Origin: Candidatus Iainarchaeum sp.
GTDB taxonomy: Archaea > Iainarchaeota > Iainarchaeia > Iainarchaeales > DTGL01
Reading direction: 5' to 3'
DNA: 59,049 nucleotides
NCBI GenBank assembly: GCA_017608575.1
Contig: JAFCFP010000001.1
Coordinates: forward strand, 1-59,049
Within the stretch, counting starts at the first letter, position 1. Every line of letters begins with the position of its first letter. The position numbers and the translations under genes were made by a program. Positions 40,058 through 48,641 of the stretch are shown in pieces. The notes under the pieces were generated by a model. The model ran no database searches, was not told where the DNA came from, and saw only the letters and a list, made by a program, of their open reading frames with translations.

Positions 40058-41164
40058 ATGAAGTCACTCAGCCTTGGAAAACTTTTGGGAATAAAGGTTG
40101 AATTGCATTGGAGTTTTTTGCTTATTGCTGGATTGATGATTGCATCACTTGCCTTGTTCCAGCCACAAGCCCTGCTTCCAATAATTGTTTTTTTCTCTCT
40201 TTTGTTTTTAACCGTTTTTTTGCATGAATTGACTCACAGCGTTGTTTCCTTGCAACGCGGTTTTCGGGTGAAAAAAATAGTCTTGCTGCCGATTGGCGGG
40301 GTTGCTTTGAGTGAAAAATTGCCCGAAAAGCCATTGGATGAATTCCTAATAGCTGCAAGTGGTCCAATTTTCAATTTTGCTGTTGCTTTAGTGTTATTAT
40401 TTCTTGTTTCTTTTTTTCCATTGCCTTTTCCAGAAAACAGTTTTTTTCAGTTATTCAAAAGCTTTATTTTGGGGTCAGCGCTTTTTGAGCAGGCATTGTT
40501 GAAATACCCGCTTTTTGCGTTGTTTTGGATTAACTTGATTCTTGGCTCTTTTAATTTGTTTCTGCCAGCGCTTCCATTGGACGGTGGCAGAGTGCTGCGT
40601 TCAATTCTTGGAACAAAGCTGGGCTACATGAAAGCAACATCCATTGTTTCAAGGACTAGCACTTTTGTTGCATTACTTTTGTTTCTTTCAGTGTTTTTTT
40701 TGGGAATTCTGGCGCCAATAATTGGGTTAATTATTTTGTTTGGTTCAAAAGAAGAAGAGCGCTTGGTTAAATTAAAGTATTTTTTTTCAGGCATTCGTGT
40801 TTCAGAGGCAATTGAAAAAAAACCACTTGTGTTAAAGGGAAGCACGCCATTAAAGACTGCCTTGAAGGAAATGCTTCAAAGAAAAAAAACAATTGCATTG
40901 GTCAAGTTAAGGAAAGAATACGGTGTTCTTTCAGCAGCGCAATTTATTGAACAACGGGAGAAATTAAGCGAGCCGGTTTCAAAGATTGCAGTAAAAACCG
41001 AGCCAGTGAATTACAATGAAAGCGTTTCCTCAGTGCTCGAAAGAATACTTTCAGGCAATTCTGTTTTCATTCCAGTGTTGAAAAAAGGAAAACTTGCAGG
41101 CGCAATAAATTCCGAAAAACTTGAAAAATTCCTCCAACTCAAAAGACTTGAAAAAATGCTATAA
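40058..41164 (+). CDS. Site-2-protease-type M50 zinc metalloprotease with CBS-like tail
   Basis: A 368-residue intramembrane protease. Zinc ligands HELTH (His56, Glu57, His60) lie in a membrane helix, and LPALPLDGGRVLRSILG supplies the third ligand Asp (about 178). Six or so helices precede a cytoplasmic region (about 245-365), ISEAIEKKPLVLKGSTPLKTALKEML-like, that resembles a pair of weak CBS domains. It cleaves membrane-bound substrates such as regulators; the target is unknown. Confidence 0.9.
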   Translation: MKSLSLGKLLGIKVELHWSFLLIAGLMIASLALFQPQALLPIIVFFSLLFLTVFLHELTHSVVSLQRGFRVKKIVLLPIGGVALSEKLPEKPLDEFLIAASGPIFNFAVALVLLFLVSFFPLPFPENSFFQLFKSFILGSALFEQALLKYPLFALFWINLILGSFNLFLPALPLDGGRVLRSILGTKLGYMKATSIVSRTSTFVALLLFLSVFFLGILAPIIGLIILFGSKEEERLVKLKYFFSGIRVSEAIEKKPLVLKGSTPLKTALKEMLQRKKTIALVKLRKEYGVLSAAQFIEQREKLSEPVSKIAVKTEPVNYNESVSSVLERILSGNSVFIPVLKKGKLAGAINSEKLEKFLQLKRLEKML

Positions 41165-41211
41165 CACAGCATTTTTTAAAACAGCATTGCATTAATTATT
41201 TTACTGCAAAT

Positions 41212-41459
41212 GCCGAGGTGGCGGAGCCCGGTTTAACGCGCCAGCCTCGAGCTGCCCTTTCTTTTCTTTAAAAAAGAAAAGAAAGTGCAAGTTGCCCAAA
41301 GAAAAGAAAAAGTTTTGGAGTTGTTCAAAGAAAAAAAGTTTTTGGAGTTGCTTAAAGAAAAGAAATTGCAAGCTGTCCGAAAAGGTTCCATGTTATTTAA
41401 CGGGCACGGGAGAGCTGGTGTGCTTTTAGCACGCGTGGGTTCGAATCCCACCCTCGGCG
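41212..41459 (+). tRNA. tRNA-Ser(CGA) with 161-nt intron
   Basis: A class II tRNA. The acceptor stem GCCGAGG/CCTCGGC has discriminator G, as expected for serine. The anticodon stem is CCAGC/GCTGG with spliced loop CTCGAG-A (anticodon CGA). The variable arm is GTGC-TTTTA-GCAC and the T-arm GTGGG-TTCGAAT-CCCAC. The intron is 41252-41412, between nucleotides 37 and 38. The splice motif is perfect: CTCG pairs with CGGG as the 4-bp helix, the bulges are AGC and AGA, and TGCCC/GGGCA forms the inner helix. Confidence 0.93.
41252..41412 (+). other. Unusually long tRNA intron with hairpin and repeats
   Basis: Archaeal tRNA introns are mostly under about 120 nt, so 161 nt is long. It begins with a helix to its own end (TGCCC/GGGCA), then a perfect 13-bp hairpin (arms CTTTCTTTTCTTT and AAAGAAAAGAAAG), then about three imperfect 30-nt units built from TTTTGGAGTTG and TTCAAAGAAAA. 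No homing endonuclease frame is present. A short A-rich open frame across it has no start signal and is taken as noise. Confidence 0.75.
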
Positions 41460-41584
41460 TTTACCTATTAAATAAGTTGATAGCAGATGTTGTAAAATGC
41501 GTTCACATGATTACAAAAAGTTCGTAAAAGAATATTCTAACCTTAGTATTGGAGGTACTTGAAAGTATTAATTAGAATTGCTGT

Positions 41585-42469
41585 TTACATTGCTCTAAGC
41601 CTTTTAATGCGTTCTTTGATTGGCGGATGCGTGGAGAATAAATTATTAAGGAATGATTTATGCTCATGCAAGGGATTTATTATGTATAAGTGGGCGGTTG
41701 CTTTGTTTGCTACTTCCAATGGCTCTTTGTCCGCTGCAAGTTTTTCCAGTGCAGATGCTAATCCTTCAGGATACCTTGTAAGCAATGCGCCATTTGCATC
41801 AGCTAAAAATTCACGTTTTCTTGAAAGAGCTAATTTCATTAGCGTTGCAATAATTGGTGCAAGCAATGCTAATGCCAATGCCAGTCCAATAATGAGCACA
41901 TTTCCACTTCCCCGACTGTTTCTGCTTCTTCCACCCCATATGAACGTGCGGAACATAAAATCACTCATTAATGCAACAAGTCCCACTAGTACGGTTACAA
42001 GCATCATAAAGCGAATGTCATAGTTTTTTATGTGAGACATTTCATGGGCTATTACTCCCTCTAATTCAACGCGGTTCATTTTTTTCAACAAGCCAGTAGT
42101 AACACATATTATTGCATGCTCTGGATCGCGGCCAGTGGCAAATGCATTAGGCGCATTATCTTCAATGACATAACATTTTGGTTTTGGAATCCCTGCAGCT
42201 ATTGCTAGACCTTCAACTGTATAATGCAAATGTGGAAATTCTTCTTTTGTAGCAGGTCTGGCATGGCTTATTTTGAGAACAATTTTGTCAGAATTATAAT
42301 AAGCGCTCCAAACCGAAATTATTGCAATAATGAAAGCAATCACTGTTCCCCAGTAACCAATTCCCAAAAAATAGCCAAACACTGTGCCGATAAATAAAAT
42401 GAACAAAATAAAAAAGAAGAAGAGAATGTAAGAATTTCTCTTGTTTTTAGCTATCTCTTCATAAATCAT
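41585..42469 (-). CDS. htpX: HtpX-like M48 membrane metalloprotease
   Basis: A 294-residue HtpX homologue involved in membrane protein quality control. Two N-terminal membrane helices (about 12-50) precede the zinc site HEMSHIKNYD (about 140). Two more helices (about 155-205) follow, then KREFLADANGALLTRYPEGLASAL with the third ligand Glu. The C-terminus has STHPPIKERIKRLRAM, typical of the family. lemA lies 31 bases upstream on the same strand, the common lemA-htpX pairing. Confidence 0.92.
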   Translation of the reverse strand: MIYEEIAKNKRNSYILFFFFILFILFIGTVFGYFLGIGYWGTVIAFIIAIISVWSAYYNSDKIVLKISHARPATKEEFPHLHYTVEGLAIAAGIPKPKCYVIEDNAPNAFATGRDPEHAIICVTTGLLKKMNRVELEGVIAHEMSHIKNYDIRFMMLVTVLVGLVALMSDFMFRTFIWGGRSRNSRGSGNVLIIGLALALALLAPIIATLMKLALSRKREFLADANGALLTRYPEGLASALEKLAADKEPLEVANKATAHLYIINPLHEHKSFLNNLFSTHPPIKERIKRLRAM

Positions 42470-42500
42470 TGGCACCACTTTTAATGCTCAAAAGCACTGT

Positions 42501-43082
42501 TCATTCAAAGCTAACCTTTGGAACACTTCTCTCTGATTCCTCTACTTCAAAGTATTCGAATTCCTTTTTGAATTTGAACAATGATGCAACAATGTTTGTT
42601 GGAAAGCTTTCAAGTGCAACATCGTATGCCATAACCGAATCGTTGTAGAATTGTCTTGCATAAGCTATTTTTGATTCAATGCCTGCAAGTTCTTCCTGAA
42701 GCATTAAAAAATTCTTGCTTGCCTTGAGGTCAGGGTAATTCTCTGCTACTGCAAACAATGATTTTAATGCTCCTGTTAGCATGTTTGTTGCCTTTGCTTT
42801 TTCCGCAACACTTCCAGCGTTCAGGAACGCGGTCCTTGCCTTTGTTACCTGTTGGAAAACTGTTTTTTCATGCTTTGCATAACCTTTAACAGTTTCAATT
42901 AAGTTTGGCACTAAATCAGCTCTTTTCTTTAACTGCACGTCAATTTGGTGCCACGCGTTTTTAACACGGTTCTTTTTTGCAACCAATACATTGTATAACC
43001 CAAAAAAAGCAAGCACTATTATGACTATTACTATTAGCAAGCCAATTCCTGCAATTAAAAGAATATCAAACAACAAAACCAC
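42501..43082 (-). CDS. lemA: LemA family membrane protein
   Basis: A 193-residue LemA protein: one N-terminal membrane helix (about 8-32), then a helical bundle. Hallmarks are NRVKNAWHQIDVQLKKRADLVPNLIETVKGYAKHE (read in parts), ENYPDLKASKNFLMLQEELAGIESKIAYARQFYND and FPTNIVAS. The molecular role is not settled. The start is GTG with GAGGTG upstream. It is probably co-transcribed with htpX. Confidence 0.92.
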   Translation of the reverse strand: MVLLFDILLIAGIGLLIVIVIIVLAFFGLYNVLVAKKNRVKNAWHQIDVQLKKRADLVPNLIETVKGYAKHEKTVFQQVTKARTAFLNAGSVAEKAKATNMLTGALKSLFAVAENYPDLKASKNFLMLQEELAGIESKIAYARQFYNDSVMAYDVALESFPTNIVASLFKFKKEFEYFEVEESERSVPKVSFE

Positions 43083-43127
43083 CTCGTGAATTCATTTAAA
43101 TTAATACTCAACTCTATTTATTTTTTT

Positions 43128-44609
43128 CTATTCGGTTTGGATTTTTTGGAATAGTATTTTTCCCTTTTCAACTGCTTCTCCGCCTTTGAGTAATCCAAAC
43201 TTGCAGTTTTCAATTTTTCCTTTTTCTGCGCCTATTTGTTTGAGTATTTTTTCCGCTGTTTGCGGCAAAAATGGTTGCAATAGTAATCCAATGACGCGTA
43301 GGGCTTCAGAAAGAGAGTAAAGAACATTTTCCAGTTTTTCTCCGGAAAGCATCCATGGTTTTTTTTCATTAATGAATTGATTGCATGATTTTGCAAAGCC
43401 CATTATTTTTCCCAAAGCCAAATGCAATTCAAATTCCTGCATGTGCTTTTTTATTTTTTCCAATTCGAGTTTTGCTGCAAGCCCTGAATCCATTTTTCCA
43501 CTTGGAATTTTTCCATTACAATACCTTTCAATCATTGAAAGAGTCCTGTTTAACAAATTACCCAATTCATTTGCCAGTTCATCATTGTTTCTTTTAATGA
43601 GTGCTTCTTCTGAAAAAAACCCGTCTTCTCCAAAGGGAATTTCTCTCAATAAAAAATAACGAACTGCATCAATGTTGTATTTTTCAGCCAATTCCAATGG
43701 GTCAATCACTGTTCCTTTTGATTTGCTCATTTTTTCGCCACTGGAAGTGTTAATAAAGCCGTGCACTAAAACAGTTTTTGGAAGTTCAATGCCAGCAGCC
43801 ATTAAAATGCTCCACCAAATAACAGTGTGATGCCATAAAATGTCCTTTCCAATCAAGTGAACATCAGCTGGCCAAAATTTTTTAAAATTCTCTCCATTGG
43901 GGTAATCAACACCGCTCACATAATTGATTAATGCATCCATCCACACATACTGAACATGCTTTTTATTTATTGGCACTGGCACGCCCCAGTTAAAAGAAGA
44001 ACGCGAAACACTTAAGTCACGTAGTTCTTCCCTCAACCTGTTTTTTATTTCAGTGCGCTTTCCCTTTGGATAAATGCTTTTTTCGTTTTTTTCCAAGTAA
44101 TCAATTAATTTTTGCTTGTATTTTCCCATTTTAAAAAAATAGGATTCTTCGCTTAACTGTTCACATTCTTTTCCGTGAATTGGACATTTTCCATCCTTTA
44201 AGTCTTTCTCCAAATAAAATGTTTCACAATCAGTGCAGTAAAGACCAGAGTATTTTCCTAAATAAATTTCTCCCTTTTCATAAATTTTTTTAAAAATGTT
44301 TTGTGCAACCCTTATGTGTTGTTCTTCTGTTGTCCTAATAAAGCGGTCATTGCTAATATTCCATTTAAGGCAGAGTTCACGGAATTTTTCAGATTGCTTA
44401 TTCACAAATTCTTGCGGTGAAAGACCGTTTTTTTTTGCTGCTTTCATTATTTTTTGGCCGTGTTCGTCTGTGCCGGTTAAAAAAAACACTTCTTCTCCAA
44501 GAAAACGATGCCATCTGGCCATAACATCAGCACAAAGCTTTTCATAAGCATGCCCCAAATGTGGTTCTCCTGAAGGATAATCGATTGCAGTTGTAATATA
44601 AAACTTCAT
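43128..44609 (-). CDS. metG: Methionyl-tRNA synthetase, bacterial-type
   Basis: A 493-residue MetRS. The HIGH-type motif is EPHLGHAYEKLCADVMAR, a zinc knuckle CTDC with CPIHGKEC is inserted, and KMSKSKG is the second class I motif. The MKFYITTAIDYPSGEPHLGH start with FFLTGTDEHGQKIMKAA, and the short length lacking a C-terminal extension, look like bacterial MetG rather than archaeal MetRS, so horizontal gain is likely. A strong Shine-Dalgarno (AGGAGG, 10 bases before ATG) supports the start. Confidence 0.94.
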   Translation of the reverse strand: MKFYITTAIDYPSGEPHLGHAYEKLCADVMARWHRFLGEEVFFLTGTDEHGQKIMKAAKKNGLSPQEFVNKQSEKFRELCLKWNISNDRFIRTTEEQHIRVAQNIFKKIYEKGEIYLGKYSGLYCTDCETFYLEKDLKDGKCPIHGKECEQLSEESYFFKMGKYKQKLIDYLEKNEKSIYPKGKRTEIKNRLREELRDLSVSRSSFNWGVPVPINKKHVQYVWMDALINYVSGVDYPNGENFKKFWPADVHLIGKDILWHHTVIWWSILMAAGIELPKTVLVHGFINTSSGEKMSKSKGTVIDPLELAEKYNIDAVRYFLLREIPFGEDGFFSEEALIKRNNDELANELGNLLNRTLSMIERYCNGKIPSGKMDSGLAAKLELEKIKKHMQEFELHLALGKIMGFAKSCNQFINEKKPWMLSGEKLENVLYSLSEALRVIGLLLQPFLPQTAEKILKQIGAEKGKIENCKFGLLKGGEAVEKGKILFQKIQTE

Positions 44610-44817
44610 GAGCTATGGCCTCCTTTTCTCATTTTATCCTGCTTGTTCTAATCCGCATACTTCATGTTTCCTGCTATTAATTCATTAAATAACTTAAGAG
44701 CGAAGTTTTATAATTGATAGCATTCAGGGTTTCTATTGTTCTTGCCATTCTTGGCTGTATTTTTATTCCAAAATCATTTCTTTTATGCTTTTTGCTTTCC
44801 TTTTTTTGCACTTATTT

Positions 44818-45399
44818 TTATGCTCTCAATCCGTGTTCTTTTTCTAATTCCTTGATTCGCTTTCGCACTTCTTTTTCATAACCCCGTCTGATAGCCAAAC
44901 GCATGCTCCTTTGTATACTCTTCATATCCTTATAGTACTCTTTTCGTGTCTCTGCAAGCATTCCTTGCAGGATTTGAAGGTATTGTTTTGCCGGCGCAAG
45001 ACTTGCCAGTGCAATGCGAGCGAATTTCCCAAATTCAAGGTTGTCCACAGCTTCAGATGGTAAAACATATTCTTCTCCTGCCTCTACAGCTTTTTTCACT
45101 CTCCTGATTTCACTCCTCAGGGCTCTCATGGTCTCCAAGTATCGAGGGTCACGGTAGTTGAGACCGTAAAATATATTTTTTGCTTCCATTTCAATTCTGA
45201 ACCTTTTCCACTCCTCTGGATCGTATTTGAAATCTTTGAATTCTTTCCCTTGAGCTTCAGTCATTGCTTTAAAGAATCTCTTGGTTTTTTTTATTTCATC
45301 TTCTATTGGAAGCTTTCTATATCTGCGGGTGCCAATGCGAATCCAAGGTGGCTTGCGCTTTTTTCTCTGTTTCTTTCTTTTAGTGGGTTTTGCGGGCAT
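44818..45399 (-). CDS. Hypothetical basic protein
   Basis: A 193-residue protein I do not recognise. The N-terminal 30 residues are extremely basic (PTKRKKQRKKRKPPWIRIG). The rest is mixed helix (about 30-100 and 130-190) ending in RRGYEKEVRKRIKELEKE. No membrane segments or catalytic motifs. It could bind RNA or DNA by its tail, which is a guess from charge. It stands alone between metG and mcm on the minus strand. Confidence 0.55.
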   Translation of the reverse strand: MPAKPTKRKKQRKKRKPPWIRIGTRRYRKLPIEDEIKKTKRFFKAMTEAQGKEFKDFKYDPEEWKRFRIEMEAKNIFYGLNYRDPRYLETMRALRSEIRRVKKAVEAGEEYVLPSEAVDNLEFGKFARIALASLAPAKQYLQILQGMLAETRKEYYKDMKSIQRSMRLAIRRGYEKEVRKRIKELEKEHGLRA

Positions 45400-45587
45400 G
45401 AAATAGATAAGAACTGGAAATATTTAATTGTTTGCCAAGAACGAAGCAATTATGTAGCATTATGTTTGGATTGCTACTTTATAGCATTCAAGAGATTTGA
45501 TTCCATAACTCCATAGGAATATAACACATTTCCACTTATTTCTTTCTGGAATTTTTTTAACTCCCAACACAATCGCTCTCAACACTG

Positions 45588-45609
45588 TTTAGGGGAAACA
45601 CACCCTAAA
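45588..45609. promoter_or_regulatory. Inverted-repeat operator candidate upstream of mcm
   Basis: Arms TTTAGGG (45588-45594) and CCCTAAA (45603-45609) with an 8-nt spacer, the same arms and spacing as before nurA (2608-2629). A TATA-like GCTTAAAAAC follows at 45613-45622, and the mcm ATG is at 45650. The first two spacer bases after the left arm (GA) also match the nurA site. Confidence 0.62.
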
Positions 45610-45649
45610 AGCGCTTAAAAACATAAAAAAAGCATAGTTTAGTGAGAGC

Positions 45650-47755
45650 ATGGTTGTGGTTGAAAAATCCGATTTTGAAGCAGACAAAAGCCCATTTGTC
45701 AGCAAATTCCAGCGTTTTTTTGAATCCGTGTATAAAAAGGAAATAGAAAAACTGGCAGAATCCTATCCCGAAAAACGCTCCTTGTTAGTGGATTTCTCTG
45801 AATTGGAAAAATTTGACTTCAAACTAGCTGATGCCCTGCTTGAAAACCCAGATGAATTGCTTTCAGCTGCAGAATTTGCCGTGGAAGGAATGGATGTTCC
45901 AACACTGGAAGAAGAACGCTTTAAACCACATGTTCGCTTTTTTAATTTGCCTGAAGACCGCAAAATTCTCCTCAGAAACATTGGCTCAAAGCACTTGGGA
46001 AAACTCATAACAATAGAGGGCATAATTAAACAAATAACCGATGTTTTGCCGCAATTAAAAATGGCAACATTTCGCTGCAATCGCTGTGGCAACATTTACA
46101 GAGTGCTCCAAAGCTCAAAGCAATTAAAACAACCGGATTTTTGTTCCTGCCATCACAGGGATTTCACTCTTTTAACCGAGGACTCTGACTTCATTGACTT
46201 TCAAAAAATCCAATTGCAAGAACCATTAGAGGCACTAAAAGGCAATGAACAACCAACAACAATTGATGTTTACATTAATGATGATTTGGTAAACCAGGTT
46301 TCAGTGGGAGACAAAATAGAGCTCTCGGGAATACTGCGCTTAAGGCCAACAAAAAACCAAAGCCTCGTATTTGGAAGATTCCTTGAATGCAATTTTTTAG
46401 AGGAAACCGCACGTGGCTTTGAAGAAGTTGAAATAACAAAAGAAGAAGAACAACAAATAAGAGAACTCGCAAAAGACCCTGCAATTTATGAAAAACTAAT
46501 TGGAAGCGTTGCGCCGGCAATTTATGGACACGAAATAGTGAAGGAAGCAATAATCCTCCAATTATTCGGCGGAGTTAAAAAAATCCTTCCAGGAAACCAA
46601 TCCATTAGGGGAAACATTCACGTTCTATTAGTGGGAGACCCAGGTGTTGCAAAATCACAATTATTGCAGGCAGCCAATTCCATTGCTCCAAAAAGCATTT
46701 ATGTTGGTGGAAAAACCACTACAGGTGTTGGCTTGACAGCAACAGCTGTAAAAGATGAATTCGGTGAAGGTGGTTGGACACTTAAAGCAGGCGCACTTGT
46801 TTTGGCTTCAGGTGGAACAACAATGGCAGATGAATTGGACAAAATGAATGCAGAAGACCGCACTGCATTGCATGAATGCATGGAACAAGGAACCATTAGC
46901 GTGGCAAAAGCAGGAATAATAACTCGTTTTAAAACAGACACAAGCATTCTGGCAGCAGCAAATCCAAAGCTTTCGCGCTTTGATCCATACACTCCATTCA
47001 TTGAACAAGTTGACTTGCCTCCAACACTTGTATCACGCTTTGATTTGTTTTTCATGATAAGGGATGTATTGGATAGAACCAGAGATTCAGAGATTGCCTC
47101 GCATATATTGAGAACACACCAGGCTGGAGCAAAATTATTCAAGGCACGCCTTAAAGGAGAAAAACTCAAAAAAAGTGAACTTGAAGCAATAAATGAATTG
47201 GTTGCACCAGCAATAGAGCCAGAATTATTACGAAAATATATTGCTTTTGCTCGCCAAAACGTTTTTCCAACTCTTTCAAAGGAAGCAATTGAAATAATTT
47301 CCGATTTTTATGTTGGATTGCGTGAACGCGGAAAAGAAGAAGGCACTTACACTGCAACGCACAGACAACTTGAAGGACTTGTCAGGTTAAGTGAAGCCTC
47401 TGCAAGGGTTCGCTTAAGCGACATTGTTGAAGAACAGGACGCTGAACGCGCTGTGCGTTTGGTGAGATCCTCACTCAAGGATGTTGTAACCGATCCTGAA
47501 ACAGGCAAAATTGACTTTGATATGGTTTTAACCGGAAAAACCCATACAAAAATAGAGGGAATGCGCACCATTTTAAGAATTGTGAAAGAAAAAGCCCAGG
47601 TAAGCGACAGGGTTACAGTGGAAGAAGTATTGGAAGAAGCAAAAACATTCAATATTGAAAGAGAAAAAGCAAACGATTACATTAATGAATTAGTGAAAAA
47701 AGGCGATCTTTACAGGCCAAGGCACGGTCTATTAATGCCAGCTGAAGTAAAATAG
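45650..47755 (+). CDS. mcm: MCM replicative DNA helicase
   Basis: A 701-residue MCM, the hexameric 3'-5' replicative helicase. The N-terminal domain has a zinc ribbon CNRCGN with CSCH-like second half (about 143-166). The AAA+ core has Walker A GDPGVAKSQLL (about 326), Walker B TMADELDKM (about 390), sensor 1 AAANPKL and arginine finger SRFDLFF. A winged-helix C-terminus ends the protein (VSDRVTVEEVLEEAKT onward). Length and order are standard. The shared operator upstream links its control with nurA. Confidence 0.96.
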   Translation: MVVVEKSDFEADKSPFVSKFQRFFESVYKKEIEKLAESYPEKRSLLVDFSELEKFDFKLADALLENPDELLSAAEFAVEGMDVPTLEEERFKPHVRFFNLPEDRKILLRNIGSKHLGKLITIEGIIKQITDVLPQLKMATFRCNRCGNIYRVLQSSKQLKQPDFCSCHHRDFTLLTEDSDFIDFQKIQLQEPLEALKGNEQPTTIDVYINDDLVNQVSVGDKIELSGILRLRPTKNQSLVFGRFLECNFLEETARGFEEVEITKEEEQQIRELAKDPAIYEKLIGSVAPAIYGHEIVKEAIILQLFGGVKKILPGNQSIRGNIHVLLVGDPGVAKSQLLQAANSIAPKSIYVGGKTTTGVGLTATAVKDEFGEGGWTLKAGALVLASGGTTMADELDKMNAEDRTALHECMEQGTISVAKAGIITRFKTDTSILAAANPKLSRFDPYTPFIEQVDLPPTLVSRFDLFFMIRDVLDRTRDSEIASHILRTHQAGAKLFKARLKGEKLKKSELEAINELVAPAIEPELLRKYIAFARQNVFPTLSKEAIEIISDFYVGLRERGKEEGTYTATHRQLEGLVRLSEASARVRLSDIVEEQDAERAVRLVRSSLKDVVTDPETGKIDFDMVLTGKTHTKIEGMRTILRIVKEKAQVSDRVTVEEVLEEAKTFNIEREKANDYINELVKKGDLYRPRHGLLMPAEVK

Positions 47756-48136
47756 TCAAACAAGGGCTTTTTGGACAACCACTTCAATGTTGCTGTAATA
47801 TCCTTGTTCTTTTATTCTTTGCTCTCCAATGTTTTTTATTGCTGTTTTAAGCGCTGAATCTGCATCAATGTCTTCTCCCCCAATAATGATTACTATTTTC
47901 CACACTGGCGGAGAAACACTTGTATCAAGCTTGGGTGGCTTTATTTCATCAATGAAGTAAAACTTGTCCTGTGAGGCCAAAAGGGTAAGCGTTGATTCCT
48001 TTAATTCAATCATTGCGCCAGTTGAAGAACTAATGTTTGGAACATTTAAGAGAATGGACCAAAGTATTACAAGAATAAAGCTAACCACTACAATTAATTC
48101 AAAGGAAGTCTGTGCTTTTTTATATTCTTCTGACAT
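47756..48136 (-). CDS. Small pilin-like protein
   Basis: A 126-residue protein with a class III signal: MSEEYKKA then QTSFELIVVVSFILVILWSIL, with Glu at +5 after the predicted cleavage. The short polar domain has no Cys. Its ATG overlaps the previous pilin gene by 17 bases. It is the most distal gene of the pilus locus running from 54.7 kb down to 47.8 kb. Confidence 0.7.
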   Translation of the reverse strand: MSEEYKKAQTSFELIVVVSFILVILWSILLNVPNISSSTGAMIELKESTLTLLASQDKFYFIDEIKPPKLDTSVSPPVWKIVIIIGGEDIDADSALKTAIKNIGEQRIKEQGYYSNIEVVVQKALV

Positions 48137-48641
48137 TTACGACACCGCTTGAATCCTTTCTTATTTCCACAAGTGCTTTTGGGGACTCGCTTCCATCCAA
48201 TGGATCTGGAAAATTAGCGCAGTCAAGGGAAATTCCATCAAGCAATTGAATTTCGCCAACGCATTTTGATTTGTTGCTTCCAGCGAGTTTTTCACAATAA
48301 GCATCACTTGTGGGAGAACCCACTTCAACAAGTGTTCCAAGGTTTACTTCAAATTTTATTTTTTTGTTTGAAGCATCGCACCTTATTGTGCTGTTCCTGT
48401 CAATAAAGAGCCACACTTGTTTTTTGCTTTCCCCGCTTATGAGGTAAACTTCGTTTATTGATTCCGCTAAATTCATTGCAGCGAGCTTTGTTTGTCCAAC
48501 CGAACTAACAGCTTTTGCGGATTCAGAAACACGAATTACGCTTGGCTGGATTATTATTTGAATGTAAATAAGCATTATTACAAAAACCAAAAGGAACTCA
48601 ATTGAAGTCTGTCCTTTTTTATTCAAAGAACCAAATTCCAT
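48120..48641 (-). CDS. Pilin-like protein
   Basis: A 173-residue protein with leader MEFGSLNKKG and mature QTSIEFLLVFVIMLIYIQIII, a canonical class III signal with Glu at +5. The soluble domain has Cys at about 94, 127, 137 and 151, which may form disulfides. Its start overlaps the prepilin peptidase gene's end by 19 bases, so the peptidase and pilins are coupled. Confidence 0.75.
   Translation of the reverse strand: MEFGSLNKKGQTSIEFLLVFVIMLIYIQIIIQPSVIRVSESAKAVSSVGQTKLAAMNLAESINEVYLISGESKKQVWLFIDRNSTIRCDASNKKIKFEVNLGTLVEVGSPTSDAYCEKLAGSNKSKCVGEIQLLDGISLDCANFPDPLDGSESPKALVEIRKDSSGVVNVRRI

Noticed and set aside
41212..41251. tRNA-Leu as the identity of the intron-bearing class II tRNA
   Set aside because: The discriminator is G, the loop reads CT-CGA-G, and the splice motif places CGA as anticodon, all of which fit serine.
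41285..41527. Open frame through the tRNA-Ser intron and 3' exon
   Set aside because: It runs through the tRNA exon, its repeats come from the A-rich intron units, and there is no ribosome binding site.
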